Origin: Mesostigma viride
Taxonomy: Eukaryota; Streptophyta; Mesostigmatophyceae; Mesostigmatales; Mesostigmataceae
DNA length: 27,500 nt
Assembly: GCA_009746045.1 (NCBI GenBank)
Contig: RPFO01000674.1
Coordinates: 1 to 27,500 of the forward strand
Direction: 5' to 3'
Shown here: one piece after another, positions 10,801 through 17,360 of the stretch
Numbering within the stretch: position 1 is the first letter of the stretch
Layout of the letters: the number at the start of each line of letters is the position of its first letter
Notes under the pieces: generated by a model
The model's database searches: none
What the model saw: only the letters and a program-made list of their open reading frames with translations
What the model was told of the DNA's origin: nothing
Translations under genes and position numbers: made by a program

Positions 10801-12909
10801 GACAAGGACAAGGACAAGGACAAGGACAAGGACAAGGACAAGGACAAGGACAAGGACAAGGACAAGGACAAGGACAAGGACAAGGACAAGGACAAGGACA
10901 AGGACAAGGACAAGGACAAGGACAAGGACAAGGACAAGGACAAGGACAAGGACAAGGACAAGGACAAGGACAAGGACAAGGACAAGGACAAGGACAAGGA
11001 CAAGGACAAGGACAAGGACAAGGACAAGGACAAGGACAAGGACAAGGACAAGGACAAGGACAAGGACAAGGACAAGGACAAGGACAAGGACAAGGACAAG
11101 GACAACACAAGGACAAGGACAAGGACAAGGACAAGGACAAGGACAAGGACAAGGACAAGGACAAGGACAAGGACAAGGACAAGGACAAGGACAAGGACAA
11201 GGACAAGGACAAGGACAAGGACAAGGACAAGGACAAGGACAAGGACAAGGACAAGGACAAGGACAAGGCGGACAAGGACAAGGACAAGGACAAGGACAAG
11301 GACAAGGACAAGGACAAGGACAAGGACAAGGACAAGGACAAGGACAAGGACAAGGACAAGGACAAGGACAAGGACAAGGACAAGGACAAGGACAAGGACA
11401 AGGACAAGGACAAGGACAAGGACAAGGACAAGGACAAGGCTGGACAAGGACAAGGACAAGGACAAGGACAAGGACAAGGACAAGGACAAGGACAAGGACA
11501 AGGACAAGGACAAGGACAAGGACAAGGACAAGGACAAGGACAAGGACAAGGACAAGGACAAGGACAAGGACAAGGACAAGGACAAGGACAAGGACAAGGA
11601 CAAGGACAAGGACAAGGACAAGGACAAGGACAAGGACAAGGACAAGGACAAGGACAAGGACAAGGACAAGGACAAGGTGCTGGACAAGGACAAGGACAAG
11701 GACAAGGACAAGGACAAGGACAAGGACAAGGACAAGGACAAGGACAAGGACAAGGACAAGGACAAGGACAAGGACAAGGACAAGGACAAGGACAAGGACA
11801 AGGACAAGGACAAGGACAAGGACAAGGACAAGGACAAGGACAAGGACAAGGACAAGGACAAGGACAAGGATGGCGCAAGAAAATCACATCCTTGTGCGTA
11901 ACACCTACCCGGACAGCTGGCAGTGTGGGGTGGGTTGCTTTTCCAGTTGCTGCCGTCGCGGCATCGGAACCCGATGACCCAGAAGCCGCCGATTTCCTCC
12001 GCTCCTTCGCCGCCTTTGCTGCATGAACGCCGCGCGCCTCTTGCCCCGACGATGGTGCGGGGGGAGGGGGCATTTGCTGTGCTGCCGCTGCAGCTTCCGA
12101 CGGCGCGGAAGGGCGGCGGCGGGAGGGGGCAACACCGGTGGCGGCGGAGAGCCCGGCGGCGGGGGCGCCGGCGGCGGGGGCGCCGGCGGAGGGGAACGCG
12201 GGTGGTTGTGCGTACAAGCACGCTGTGACACGCAGACGACAAAGAAGAAATCCGCCGAATATGTTAGCAAGCGGTGCGGTGCAGCACACACATCTGACAA
12301 AGCTAATAGGTCAACCCTTAAAACCGTGTCCAACTGCCCGCTATAAAAACCGGGCAATTGTCACTTTCCATGATAATGTCCACAAACCAACCTAATAGTT
12401 AGTTATGGTCCATTATAGGACACAAGCACACACATATATTCACCACCTTGGGGGTCATGTCATTGGTCATATTGCAATGTCCTATGGGTGCCAAATATAG
12501 CACCCCCTGACATAAAGGAAGCTAGTAAAGGGCTCATGAATATAGCACCCCCTGACATAAAGGAAGCTAGTAAAGGGCTCATGAACACCAAGGTTGCATG
12601 TGGAGGAGCAGGGACCCAGCTGCAAGCTCTAACAATAAATGCCCACTACAAATAGCGGACAGTTTGGTTGGTGACACCTGCTAGCATTACAAAGCTCAAT
12701 TCTCATCCCGTAGCAACAAAAATGTAATGTCCGCTGTAAATATCACTCAAAACGGCTAAAGGGTTAAAACGAAGTTGTAGTTGTTTTGCGGCATCAAGTT
12801 TCAAAGTACGTACTGGGATACCCTTCGCCAGCCTGCTTGGCATCGAGTAGGATAAGATCTTGGAACCAGTAAGGGGGCTTCGCTTGTTGCGGCAGATGGT
12901 GCAATCCAT
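1045..12909 (-). CDS. Large split gene, unknown protein of about 1600 aa, five predicted exons
   Basis: Predicted join, in transcription order: 12909-12810, 12222-11909, 6215-5061, 4396-1984, 1864-1045. Donors read GTACTT, GTAGGT, GTAAAT and GTAAGT; every acceptor ends in AG behind a usable tract. Phases agree at all four junctions (1, 0, 0, 1), which is the main argument for one gene rather than several. The spliced length is about 4.8 kb. The protein would have a short Cys-containing N-terminus, an Ala/Pro/Ser-rich linker, a 385-residue globular core, a second globular region, a Gly/Glu/Lys repeat tract and an acidic then basic tail. I recognise no family: no reverse transcriptase, DDE transposase, kinase or helicase motif is evident. 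Four one-base frame breaks lie in exons 4 and 5, three at G runs and one unplaced in the repeat tract. Exon 1 is the least certain part. Confidence 0.5.
1984..4396 (-). CDS. Exon 4 of the large split gene
   Basis: The exon starts after the acceptor ATGCAG and ends at an excellent donor, AAAGG then GTAAGT. The frame continues across C runs at 3918-3926 (nine) and 3141-3147 (seven) if one base is added to each. A third adjustment must fall inside the repeat tract so that the exon leaves in the phase exon 5 needs. The encoded part has a charged, helical N-terminal third, a compact region around 3860-3630 (WLPMQPSEAD, then VAVAAKRLRAVIRPTGRDD), a V/P/A linker and a second folded region near 3140-2870 (NGIWLLNLEHHAKLW, DFTGFFNPPVIFIGS). 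A basic KKKRRKR follows near 2745 and looks like a nuclear localisation signal, then an Asp/Glu/Gly stretch and the repeat tract. No known domain is recognised. Confidence 0.6.
2157..2597 (-). repeat. 24-bp coding minisatellite (Lys-Gly-Gly-Glu-Gly-Gly-Gly-Ser)
   Basis: Roughly 18-20 tandem copies on the minus strand of a 24-bp unit that encodes KGGEGGGS when intact. Many units have 21-23 bases because a G run is shorter, so the frame hops between KGGEGGGS, RRAERGAG-like and EGRRGGRV-like readings. Each unit has four or more G runs with short gaps, the pattern of a G-quadruplex former. The tract lies inside exon 4 of the large gene. The proline-rich plus-strand reading of the same tract is a shadow. 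Confidence 0.85.
4397..5060 (-). other. Intron 3 of the large gene
   Basis: Predicted 664-bp intron running from donor AAAAG/GTAAAT at 5060 to acceptor ATGCAG at 4397. Both sides are in phase 0, so the frame passes without change. Most of the intron is the 46-bp palindromic repeat array. Confidence 0.6.
4498..5012. repeat. 46-bp tandem repeat array with palindromic core, about 11 copies
   Basis: Each unit holds the 14-bp perfect palindrome CCAACGGCCGTTGG followed on the plus strand by GCGCAAGAAAAATCACACCC and TAATTTCCAGGTT. Copies are nearly identical; two carry an altered insert (GTCGACCGAATTT, ATCAACCAAATTT) and the end copies are degenerate. The palindrome is an inverted pair of TCCAACGGCC, which matches the plant MSA consensus YCYAACGGYY. 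All copies share one orientation. The array lies in intron 3. Confidence 0.9.
5061..6215 (-). CDS. Exon 3 of the large split gene (385 codons, uninterrupted)
   Basis: This is the cleanest coding block of the large gene: 1155 bases without a frame break, between acceptor GTGATCAG at 6217-6216 and donor AAG/GTAAAT at 5060. Both edges are phase 0. The protein starts basic and helical (RPSRQRTDEERRKW) and continues as a mixed alpha/beta globular domain. Distinctive stretches are LPELMRHRTVTVRNCRG, FRFAWQVLADRDPGLYNLWV, MVPYHIKILTGDDSDRAV and FVQFAVLDGNHYTQMLKSVI. The LDGNH piece faintly recalls the DGxHR signature of ParB-like folds, but the rest does not support that. An open frame continues above 6215 into the repeat array; the acceptor makes that upstream part intronic. 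Function is unknown. Confidence 0.7.
6264..7112. repeat. 45-46-bp palindromic tandem repeat array, about 19 copies
   Basis: Same unit family and orientation as the array at 4498-5012. Here three linker variants alternate: GCGCATGAAAATCACACCC, GCGACAGAAAAATAACACCC and GCGCGAGAAAAATCACACC. The tail also varies (TTTCCAGG, TTTACAGG, TTTTAAGG with a linked CCGACGG change). Variants recur in blocks, which suggests multi-unit duplications. The last copy runs directly into the hexanucleotide array. Confidence 0.9.
7119..11870. repeat. Hexanucleotide (GGACAA)n array, about 4.75 kb
   Basis: About 790 copies of GGACAA on the plus strand (TTGTCC on the minus), with some 27 short interruptions, mostly GGCTGGACAAGG or GGTGCTGGACAAGG and single-base gains or losses. 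The plus strand has almost no T outside the interruptions. No frame on either strand contains a stop codon within pure repeat, so very long low-complexity frames (Asp-Lys, Gln-Gly, Arg-Thr, Leu-Val, Cys-Pro, Leu-Ser) appear; these are not genes. The array is bounded on both sides by the same 16 bases TGGCGCAAGAAAATCA (7096-7111 and 11871-11886), which belong to the 46-bp unit. Confidence 0.97.
11909..12222 (-). CDS. Exon 2 of the large split gene (Ala/Pro/Ser-rich)
   Basis: The acceptor at 12224-12223 is strong: TTCTTCTTTGTCGTCTGCG precedes GTGTCACAG. The exon ends at CGG/GTAGGT. The encoded 104-residue segment is low in complexity: SAGAPAAGAPAAG repeats from GCC-rich DNA, a Ser/Ala/Gln/Pro region (SEAAAAAQQMPPPPAP), then a basic AAKAAKERRKS and Ser/Gly/Ala tail. 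It is probably a disordered linker before the exon 3 core. Other frames of the same GC-rich DNA are also open, so the frame choice rests on phase agreement with exons 1 and 3. The plus-strand reading is a shadow. Confidence 0.5.
12223..12809 (-). other. Intron 1 of the large gene
   Basis: Predicted 587-bp intron. The donor is either GTACTT at 12809, which matches the phase of exon 2, or GTACGT four bases upstream at 12813, which does not. The intron contains a 45-bp tandem duplication and otherwise unremarkable sequence. Confidence 0.4.
12494..12588. repeat. 45-bp tandem duplication
   Basis: Two essentially identical copies of a 45-bp unit beginning AATATAGCACCCCCTGACAT and ending GGGCTCATG lie head to tail. 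They fall in predicted intron 1. No function is evident. Confidence 0.85.
12810..12909 (-). CDS. Exon 1 (start) of the large split gene, tentative
   Basis: ATG at 12909 opens a short reading MDCTICRNKRSP ending KGIPV before a GT donor. It is preceded at six bases by GCGCAG, the same context seen before other starts in this window, and upstream lie the 79-bp tandem repeats. The CxxC pair resembles the N-terminal CxxC of the zinc-knuckle genes at 14085-17059, but a CxxH partner is not visible. With the donor at 12809 the exon leaves one base over, as exon 2 requires. The alternative is that transcription starts nearer exon 2, at the in-frame ATG 12289. Confidence 0.35.
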
Positions 12910-12934
12910 TGTGATCTGCGCGCAAAACATACAC

Positions 12935-13260
12935 AAACGAACAACCCTCATAGGTTGAGCAATCCAGAAAATCATGCCATTACTGTAACAACATGGGCAA
13001 AGCATACACAAACGAACAACCATCATAGATTGAGCTAGCAATCCACAACATTATGCCATTACTGTAACAACATGGGCAAAGCATACACAAACGAACAACC
13101 ATCATAGATTGAGCTAGCAATCCACAACATCATGCCATTACTGTAACAACATGGGCAAAGCATACACAAACGAACAACCATCATAGATAGAGCAATCCAC
13201 AACATCATGCCATTAATGTAATAACATGGGCAAAACATACACAAACAAATAGCCATGATA
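12935..13260. repeat. 79-bp tandem repeat, about four copies
   Basis: A unit containing ATGCCATTACTGTAACAAC, ATGGGCAAAGCATACACAAA and CGAACAACCATCATAGATTG recurs at spacings of 79, 79 and 75 bp; the outer copies are diverged. It lies directly upstream of the predicted start of the large gene and could be part of its promoter region. Short open frames through it are by-products of the repetition. Confidence 0.85.
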
Positions 13261-13427
13261 GGGCATTAAGAGAATAGCCATGATTGGGGCAATAAGAGAA
13301 TTTTTTTGTTCAATTCAATGATCACAATTTATGCACACAGTCGATGCATTCATAAATGAGGCAGGTTCTTCCGAAAATTGGCTCCGTCGTAGAGTGTCAA
13401 CGGCCAACTTGCAAACACGCACGTTAC

Positions 13428-13845
13428 ATGATATACATACCTAGTCATTATGGTCCTATACAAACGCCAGAAGGGCCTAATACCGGTTTAATTGGATCTT
13501 TAGCTACGCATAGTAAAGTAAATGAATATGTTTTCCTGTCCTTTTTATACATTACAAAAAAATCAAGTAATTAAAAGTGAAATACCTATTTTTATACCTC
13601 CAGATCAACAAGATCAATTTAAATTCGCCCCAGAATATTTATTACTTTCTTGTTACTCTAGTGTTGAAAATAATTATGTTCCTGTGCGATATAAACCAGA
13701 ATTTAGTAGTAAAGCAGAAGAAGTCGATTATTTGGGGATTTCTCTAACGCAAGCTTCAATAGCTACTTCATTTATTCCCTTGGTGGAACATGATGATGCA
13801 AACCGAGCATTAATGGGTTGTAATATGCAAAGACAAGCAGTTCCA
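13428..13845 (+). pseudogene. rpoB: Nuclear copy of plastid rpoB fragment (RNA polymerase beta subunit)
   Basis: The translation shows hallmark beta-subunit text: PSHYG, then [16 protein letters not shown] near 13435-13510, and [13 protein letters not shown], then NMQRQAVP at the end. This is the conserved central region of plastid and bacterial RpoB. The copy is broken. The segment expected between PSHYG and QTPEGPN is shortened by about three residues. The frame changes near 13525-13540 (NEYVFL to [10 protein letters not shown]). Several conserved positions are altered, such as GCNMQ where GSNMQ is usual. Homology starts and stops abruptly and no other plastid gene follows, so this is an insertion of plastid DNA into nuclear DNA, not the working gene. 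Its AT-rich third positions contrast with its neighbours. Confidence 0.9.
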
Positions 13846-14084
13846 TGACACCAAGGTTGAGACTTGCATGCATGGGACAAGAAAAACCTCGTTGCAAGGG
13901 TTGAAACAATAACGAAATTGTATGACGACAGACACATAAAATGTAAGGCTTGCTCAGTATTATTATTTACCCATCAATCAATTTTAAAGGCAAGGAAATG
14001 TTGAAATACGGACGACCGTCCCAAGTTCGCCAGCATTAACAAAAGCATTTCTGTGACAAGAACAGTGGGCGACCATTCCCATTA

Positions 14085-14867
14085 TTATCTTTTCCTCTTT
14101 TGTTTCTTCCCCTTCCCGGACTCGCATTCATAAGCGACGTCCGCCATCCCCAAACGATGCAAAATTTTGTTGGAGCTCTGCATCTTCTCCAACAGTTCTT
14201 GATCCGATTCCTCCTTTGCACGACGCGCTTCCTCTGCCTTCGCCTTTGCGGCCTCCACATCTGCATCTATATCCGCCTTCACCACCATCCTGATCAAACG
14301 GTCCCGCTCCTCAGGCCTCTTCGGCAGTCCCACCGGCTCTGCGGCAAGAAGAGCCTCCAAAATATCCTTGTGCAGTCTTTGTGCTTCCACAAATCCATTA
14401 TTCGTCATCAAGGTGTACGCGCATTCACGCGCCACACCCTGCAAGGAATCCCCCATGGTAACGTTAAGCCCATGAGCAAACCCGTACGCGCTGTCCCCCT
14501 CTGCCAAAATCTCGAGTCCCTGCCTGTCGAGGCGCACCAGCTCAACTTTCCGTTCCCCAGTGTGCGTTGCCGTGAAGTGGAGGACCGAGCGTGTCATTCC
14601 GGTCTTCCCCATCAACATCTGCAAACTTGCTACGTATGCGATCCCACGAGCGCACACGTCCTCCAACTTCTCGGCAAAAGGTAGATGTGTCTTGCAATAC
14701 ACATCCAATCCCTCCAGTGGTCTATCACATCTAAGAAATCCACACCCCCCGTATGGATCCTTGGCATGTTGGTACTCGAGGTCGTGCGCTTGTAGGAACT
14801 TGTAATGTTCCGCGCACAGTCCCTCGACCCTTACGGGCTCCGTACAGATTTTGCATTTCGTTGCCAT
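14085..14867 (-). CDS. Zinc-knuckle protein, 260 aa, with coiled coil and basic tail
   Basis: Two Cys/His groups open the protein: C5, C8, C18, H21 (KCKICTE to LCAEH) and C42, C47, C58, H61 (GCGFLRCDRP to YCKTH). The shared spacing is C-x2/4-C-x9-10-C-x2-H, probably binding two zinc ions. Residues about 90-180 form a mixed alpha/beta region, 205-240 a charged coiled coil (EAAKAKAEEARRAKEES), and the end is lysine/arginine rich (KGKKQKRKR), suggesting nuclear location. The start at 14867 directly follows GCGCAG and matches the starts of the two related genes downstream on the plus map. The finger spacing loosely resembles short plant and oomycete WRKY19-like fingers; no family is assigned. No palindrome occurs in the 226 bp upstream of this ATG, unlike its neighbours. 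Confidence 0.8.
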   Translation of the reverse strand: MATKCKICTEPVRVEGLCAEHYKFLQAHDLEYQHAKDPYGGCGFLRCDRPLEGLDVYCKTHLPFAEKLEDVCARGIAYVASLQMLMGKTGMTRSVLHFTATHTGERKVELVRLDRQGLEILAEGDSAYGFAHGLNVTMGDSLQGVARECAYTLMTNNGFVEAQRLHKDILEALLAAEPVGLPKRPEERDRLIRMVVKADIDADVEAAKAKAEEARRAKEESDQELLEKMQSSNKILHRLGMADVAYECESGKGKKQKRKR

Positions 14868-15093
14868 CTGCGCAATTGCCATGAGTCCCATACAGCAGCC
14901 ATTGTATAACAGGGGCAATGAGCACCGTCAGAACCCCCTCTGGCGTCTTTCTCACACAATTCTCAATCTAGTCTTTTTGTGCAATAATTGTTGGTTCAAA
15001 GAAGGTCCGTTCAAAGAAGTTTTATGAGACAAAATAAATTAGTTTCAATTACACGCATCAGATTAATCAAATCATATTTTCTCCCTCTCTTTC

Positions 15094-15666
15094 TTACTGA
15101 GCAATTCTGTCCATCCTGCCCCTCTTTGCCGGCTTCTCATCAATCTCCTCATCAAAATCACACACACGTCTAATCTGCTGTCTAATCTGCTCTACCAACC
15201 CCCCCTTGCGCATCAGGTCTTTCACCTCCCCCTTCAAGAGCGCTGTCACGAGTCGCGCGCACTCATACGCGGACTCCGTGGCCAGGTCCCTTCCCATATC
15301 ATGCCACACTTTGGCCGTTGGACAGTCGGGATGGTCTCCCATGTAAGCCCACACATGCCTTGGCGGCTTGTCCTCTCCGCCTATCCCCTCTCCAGGTCGC
15401 ATCTGTCCCACCTCCTCTATCACCCACTCTGCATCACGCAGCATGAATCGAGGCTTCTTGTCAACATAGTACAAGACCAAAACCATGTTGTTGGGCCAAG
15501 GCTTCCACTTTTTCGTCACGATGTGACGGTCAATCGTCATCAGCCCGCTCTCGATTTCGGCAAACAACGCCCCCCATACGTCAGAATGCTTGGGACAGAA
15601 CCACTCGCTGTCCGTCGGCATTCCTTCCCATTGACAATCCGGATGTTCGCATCGAATGGGGTCCAT
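15094..15666 (-). CDS. Zinc-knuckle protein, 190 aa
   Basis: The N-terminus has one clear knuckle, C6, C11, C24, H27 (RCEHPDC to WFCPKH), with the same C-x4-C-x12-C-x2-H plan as the genes at 14085 and 16277. The middle contains beta-like strands (MVLVLYYVDKKPRFMLRD) and then GDHPDCPTAKVWHDMG followed by a helix (SAYECARLVTALL). The tail is basic (EKPAKRGRMDRIAQ). I chose ATG 15666 because it sits right behind GCACAG and gives the same M-x3-4-C opening as the related genes. The frame stays open upstream through CVCGWCKKYRC, so a longer start cannot be excluded. A palindrome lies 55 bp upstream of the ATG. Function is unknown. Confidence 0.75.
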   Translation of the reverse strand: MDPIRCEHPDCQWEGMPTDSEWFCPKHSDVWGALFAEIESGLMTIDRHIVTKKWKPWPNNMVLVLYYVDKKPRFMLRDAEWVIEEVGQMRPGEGIGGEDKPPRHVWAYMGDHPDCPTAKVWHDMGRDLATESAYECARLVTALLKGEVKDLMRKGGLVEQIRQQIRRVCDFDEEIDEKPAKRGRMDRIAQ

Positions 15667-15720
15667 CTGTGCACATCGATATTTTTTACACCACCCGCAA
15701 ACGCACGCATTCAGCAGGGT

Positions 15721-15768
15721 CAACGGCCGTTGGCCCTGTTAAATTCCACACATCCCAACGGCCGTTGG
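15721..15768. promoter_or_regulatory. Two palindromic MSA-like sites upstream of the 190-aa gene
   Basis: CAACGGCCGTTG at 15721-15732 and CCAACGGCCGTTGG at 15755-15768, about 61 and 95 bp upstream of the ATG at 15666. Each palindrome holds two copies of CAACGG in opposite directions. A role in transcription is inferred from position and from the match to the plant MYB3R target. Confidence 0.5.
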
Positions 15769-15822
15769 CCTTAGACGCACAAAACTTGACACCATCAGGC
15801 GATTTTTTCCAAATGATTCTTC

Positions 15823-15828
15823 TTTATT
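15823..15828 (-). terminator. AATAAA poly(A) signal of the acidic gene
   Basis: AATAAA on the minus strand about 33 bases past the stop of the 114-aa gene, in an AT-rich patch. It shows that this short gene probably ends here rather than being an exon of a larger gene. Confidence 0.6.
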
Positions 15829-15860
15829 AAATAAATTTACATTCATCCTAAAATCACATT

Positions 15861-16205
15861 CTAGTCAACATCCTCCCCATCTTTAGTGGGTTGCATTCGA
15901 CCCCAATTGTCGTTCATAAAACTGACCAAAACATGAGCCGGAGTCCCCACATCCTCCTCACGCCTCAATTTACGCAATACACCTTTAGCAATTCCACCAT
16001 ACCCATCAACCTCCGACATCATCATGCCCACGCCATCAAGACGTTCAGCGTGCAATTGCCCGTCCTCTTCGAGAACCAGATCGGGCAGGTCTTCCAGTTC
16101 GGCCTCCACAATCTCTATCAGGTTTTCCTTTGTAGTCTCCCCCCCTTCCTTTCCTTCTTTTCCGCACTCCATCCTACACCCTGCCCCTGCACAACCGACG
16201 TCCAT
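15861..16205 (-). CDS. Small acidic protein, 114 aa
   Basis: ATG at 16205 has a good eukaryotic context (GCCATGG). The N-terminus contains C5, C10 and C14 (VGCAGAGCRMEC), too close together for the neighbouring knuckle pattern and lacking a CxxH. The centre is acidic (IEIVEAELEDLPDLVLEEDG) and the end mixed. The acidic segment resembles one in the 84-aa gene at 26905 (VQAEVDEMPALISDDEG), a possible distant relation or chance. The stop of the upstream 260-aa gene is only 71 bp from this ATG, with a palindrome in between. No function is recognised. It could be a short regulatory or adaptor protein, but nothing in the sequence proves that. Confidence 0.6.
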   Translation of the reverse strand: MDVGCAGAGCRMECGKEGKEGGETTKENLIEIVEAELEDLPDLVLEEDGQLHAERLDGVGMMMSEVDGYGGIAKGVLRKLRREEDVGTPAHVLVSFMNDNWGRMQPTKDGEDVD

Positions 16206-16249
16206 GGCAAGTTAAGAAACGGACTCAGCTCACAGGACATTTTGCAAGT

Positions 16250-16263
16250 CCAACGGCCGTTGG
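16250..16263. promoter_or_regulatory. Palindrome CCAACGGCCGTTGG in a 71-bp gene gap
   Basis: A perfect 14-bp palindrome centred about 51 bp upstream of the acidic gene's ATG and just after the stop of the next gene upstream. It fills much of the space that must hold both the 3' end of one gene and the start of the next. Confidence 0.5.
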
Positions 16264-16276
16264 CGACCAAAAACAC

Positions 16277-17059
16277 CTAGTCGCATGCATTCCTTGCTCT
16301 CTCCACCAAAGCAGAGGCCAGGACGACCCTTTCCACGACCTTTTCAATTTCCTCCCCCTCAGCATCAGCAACAACGGTCATGGCAAATCGGGCTTGGCGC
16401 TTAACCCCCGATGCCAGAACGGCAGCCATCTCCACACGAGTTTTTGAGACTTCAACAGGTACAGGCAATTCGCCGACCGCAAAAGTAAGCCTTGCGAGGT
16501 GCGGGACCCACCAATCACCTTCCAAAAATCCGCAACCCCATCCAATCATGAAATACAACAACAGGTCTGCGCCCATGGCGCCTGCGATATCCAAGTCGTC
16601 ATGCGAAACAATCGCATGCACGTCATCCTCCGAGCACAGCATCCATGTAAAAACGGCGTCCCCGAAACCTTGGCAGTAGGCATACGAGTCAAAGTCAGGG
16701 TGATTCAACATCCATTCCCGCGACCTGACCGCCATTCTTTCCAGACTTCCAGCACTGTCCACCTCAAAACTCAGGACAAGAGGTCCTTCACCAGCACTGG
16801 ACTCGCCATGCACAAACAACAAGCCTCCTTTGATCACCTCTTGCATCTCCCCTGACAACTTGGCGTGTCCATCACAAAAAGGCATGCAATCCGTCCCGAA
16901 TGGAAGCTGGCAATCCCGGGCGATACACCCCCCCTTTTTTGCAAACAAATCCTTCACCCTCCCTGCCATTCCCGTTCGCACGCTGACATGACGCACGCAC
17001 AAGTCATCCCCTCCTGCTCTCGCTTCCTGGCACCACGCAACCGTGCATTTGACCGCCAT
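16277..17059 (-). CDS. Zinc-knuckle protein, 260 aa, two fingers
   Basis: Two N-terminal Cys/His groups: C5, C10, C21, H24 (KCTVAWCQEA to LCVRH) and C45, C50, C62, H65 (GCIARDCQLP to FCDGH). They follow the same C-x4-C-x10-11-C-x2-H plan as the genes at 14085 and 15094. A beta region follows (GPLVLSFEVDSAGSLERM). Then come FDSYAYCQGFGDAVFTWML, a hydrophobic stretch GADLLLYFMIGWGCGFLEG and a helical C-terminus ending NACD. ATG 17059 sits directly behind CGCAG. The protein is exactly as long as the one at 14085. The hydrophobic stretch is too short and interrupted to call a membrane segment with confidence. The upstream region shares a duplicated cassette with the gene at 17361. No AATAAA lies in the 71 bp before the next gene. 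Confidence 0.8.
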   Translation of the reverse strand: MAVKCTVAWCQEARAGGDDLCVRHVSVRTGMAGRVKDLFAKKGGCIARDCQLPFGTDCMPFCDGHAKLSGEMQEVIKGGLLFVHGESSAGEGPLVLSFEVDSAGSLERMAVRSREWMLNHPDFDSYAYCQGFGDAVFTWMLCSEDDVHAIVSHDDLDIAGAMGADLLLYFMIGWGCGFLEGDWWVPHLARLTFAVGELPVPVEVSKTRVEMAAVLASGVKRQARFAMTVVADAEGEEIEKVVERVVLASALVERARNACD

Positions 17060-17251
17060 CTGCGACCACCAACACCGTTTGATACACATTTCTCACCGTC
17101 AACGGCCGTTGGCTTGAAACAACAAGAATGATTTATTACTCGCACGAAAATCACACCATTTTCCAGCCTCCAACGGCCGTTGGCGCACGAAAAATGCACG
17201 AAAAAAATTTTTATTATGCATTTATTGATTACATCCATAGTGCCACGTGGC
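17060..17251 (-). promoter_or_regulatory. Upstream cassette of the 260-aa gene: two palindromes and a G-box
   Basis: Reading upstream from the ATG: CAG directly before it; the conserved leader ACGGTGAGAAATGTGTATC; palindrome CAACGGCCGTTG centred 46 bp away; CCAACGGCCGTTGG centred 117 bp away; and GCCACGTGGC, a perfect palindrome with a G-box core CACGTG, centred 187 bp away. The same order and near-identical spacing recur upstream of the gene at 17361-17978. Transcriptional function is inferred. Confidence 0.5.
17210..17226 (-). terminator. Paired AATAAA poly(A) signals of the 205-aa gene
   Basis: Two minus-strand AATAAA hexamers (17210-17215 and 17221-17226) lie about 140 bases past the stop at 17361. 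They overlap the upstream region of the next gene, so 3' end and promoter are interleaved. A matching pair occurs in the duplicated unit at 18126-18142. Confidence 0.5.
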
Positions 17252-17302
17252 GAATCACACCCAACTTTCCAGCTGCCAACGGCCGTTGGCGCAAAGAAAA
17301 TC

Positions 17303-17311
17303 AAACCCTAA
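17303..17311 (+). promoter_or_regulatory. Telo-box AAACCCTAA within a palindromic repeat unit
   Basis: The nine bases match the plant telo-box exactly. They sit between two palindromes at 17277-17290 and 17322-17335. An identical copy is at 18202-18210 in the duplicated unit, and most 46-bp units elsewhere carry ACACCCTAA, one base different. Regulatory meaning is inferred only. Confidence 0.35.
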
Positions 17312-17360
17312 TTTGCAGGTTCCAACGGCCGTTGGCGCAAAGAAAATCACACCCAACACT

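Larger units (their letters stand above)
6216..11908 (-). other. Intron 2 of the large gene (about 5.7 kb)
   Basis: Predicted intron from donor CGG/GTAGGT at 11908 to acceptor GATCAG at 6216, phase 0 on both sides. It consists almost wholly of the 46-bp palindromic array and the hexanucleotide array. No gene is seen inside it. It is an inference from splice signals and matching phases; no transcript was available. Confidence 0.5.

Noticed and set aside
7119-11870. Telomeric repeat
   Set aside because: GGACAA/TTGTCC is not a known telomere unit (compare TTTAGGG, TTTTAGGG, TTAGGG), and gene exons flank both sides.
7030-12289. Very long open frames of 1254-1726 codons on both strands
   Set aside because: They are translations of the hexanucleotide array. 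The pure repeat has no stop in any frame, and the products are two-residue repeats that switch at each indel.
12341-12348. Plus-strand TATA box (CTATAAAA)
   Set aside because: No plus-strand gene follows it, and the site lies inside a predicted minus-strand intron.
13522-13848. A working rpoB-like gene
   Set aside because: It is a fragment lacking both ends, with deletions and a frame change, and no adjoining plastid genes.
15667-15723. N-terminal extension of the 190-aa gene through CVCGWCKKYRC
   Set aside because: There is no ATG in good context, it would run into the palindrome, and the shorter start agrees with the related genes.
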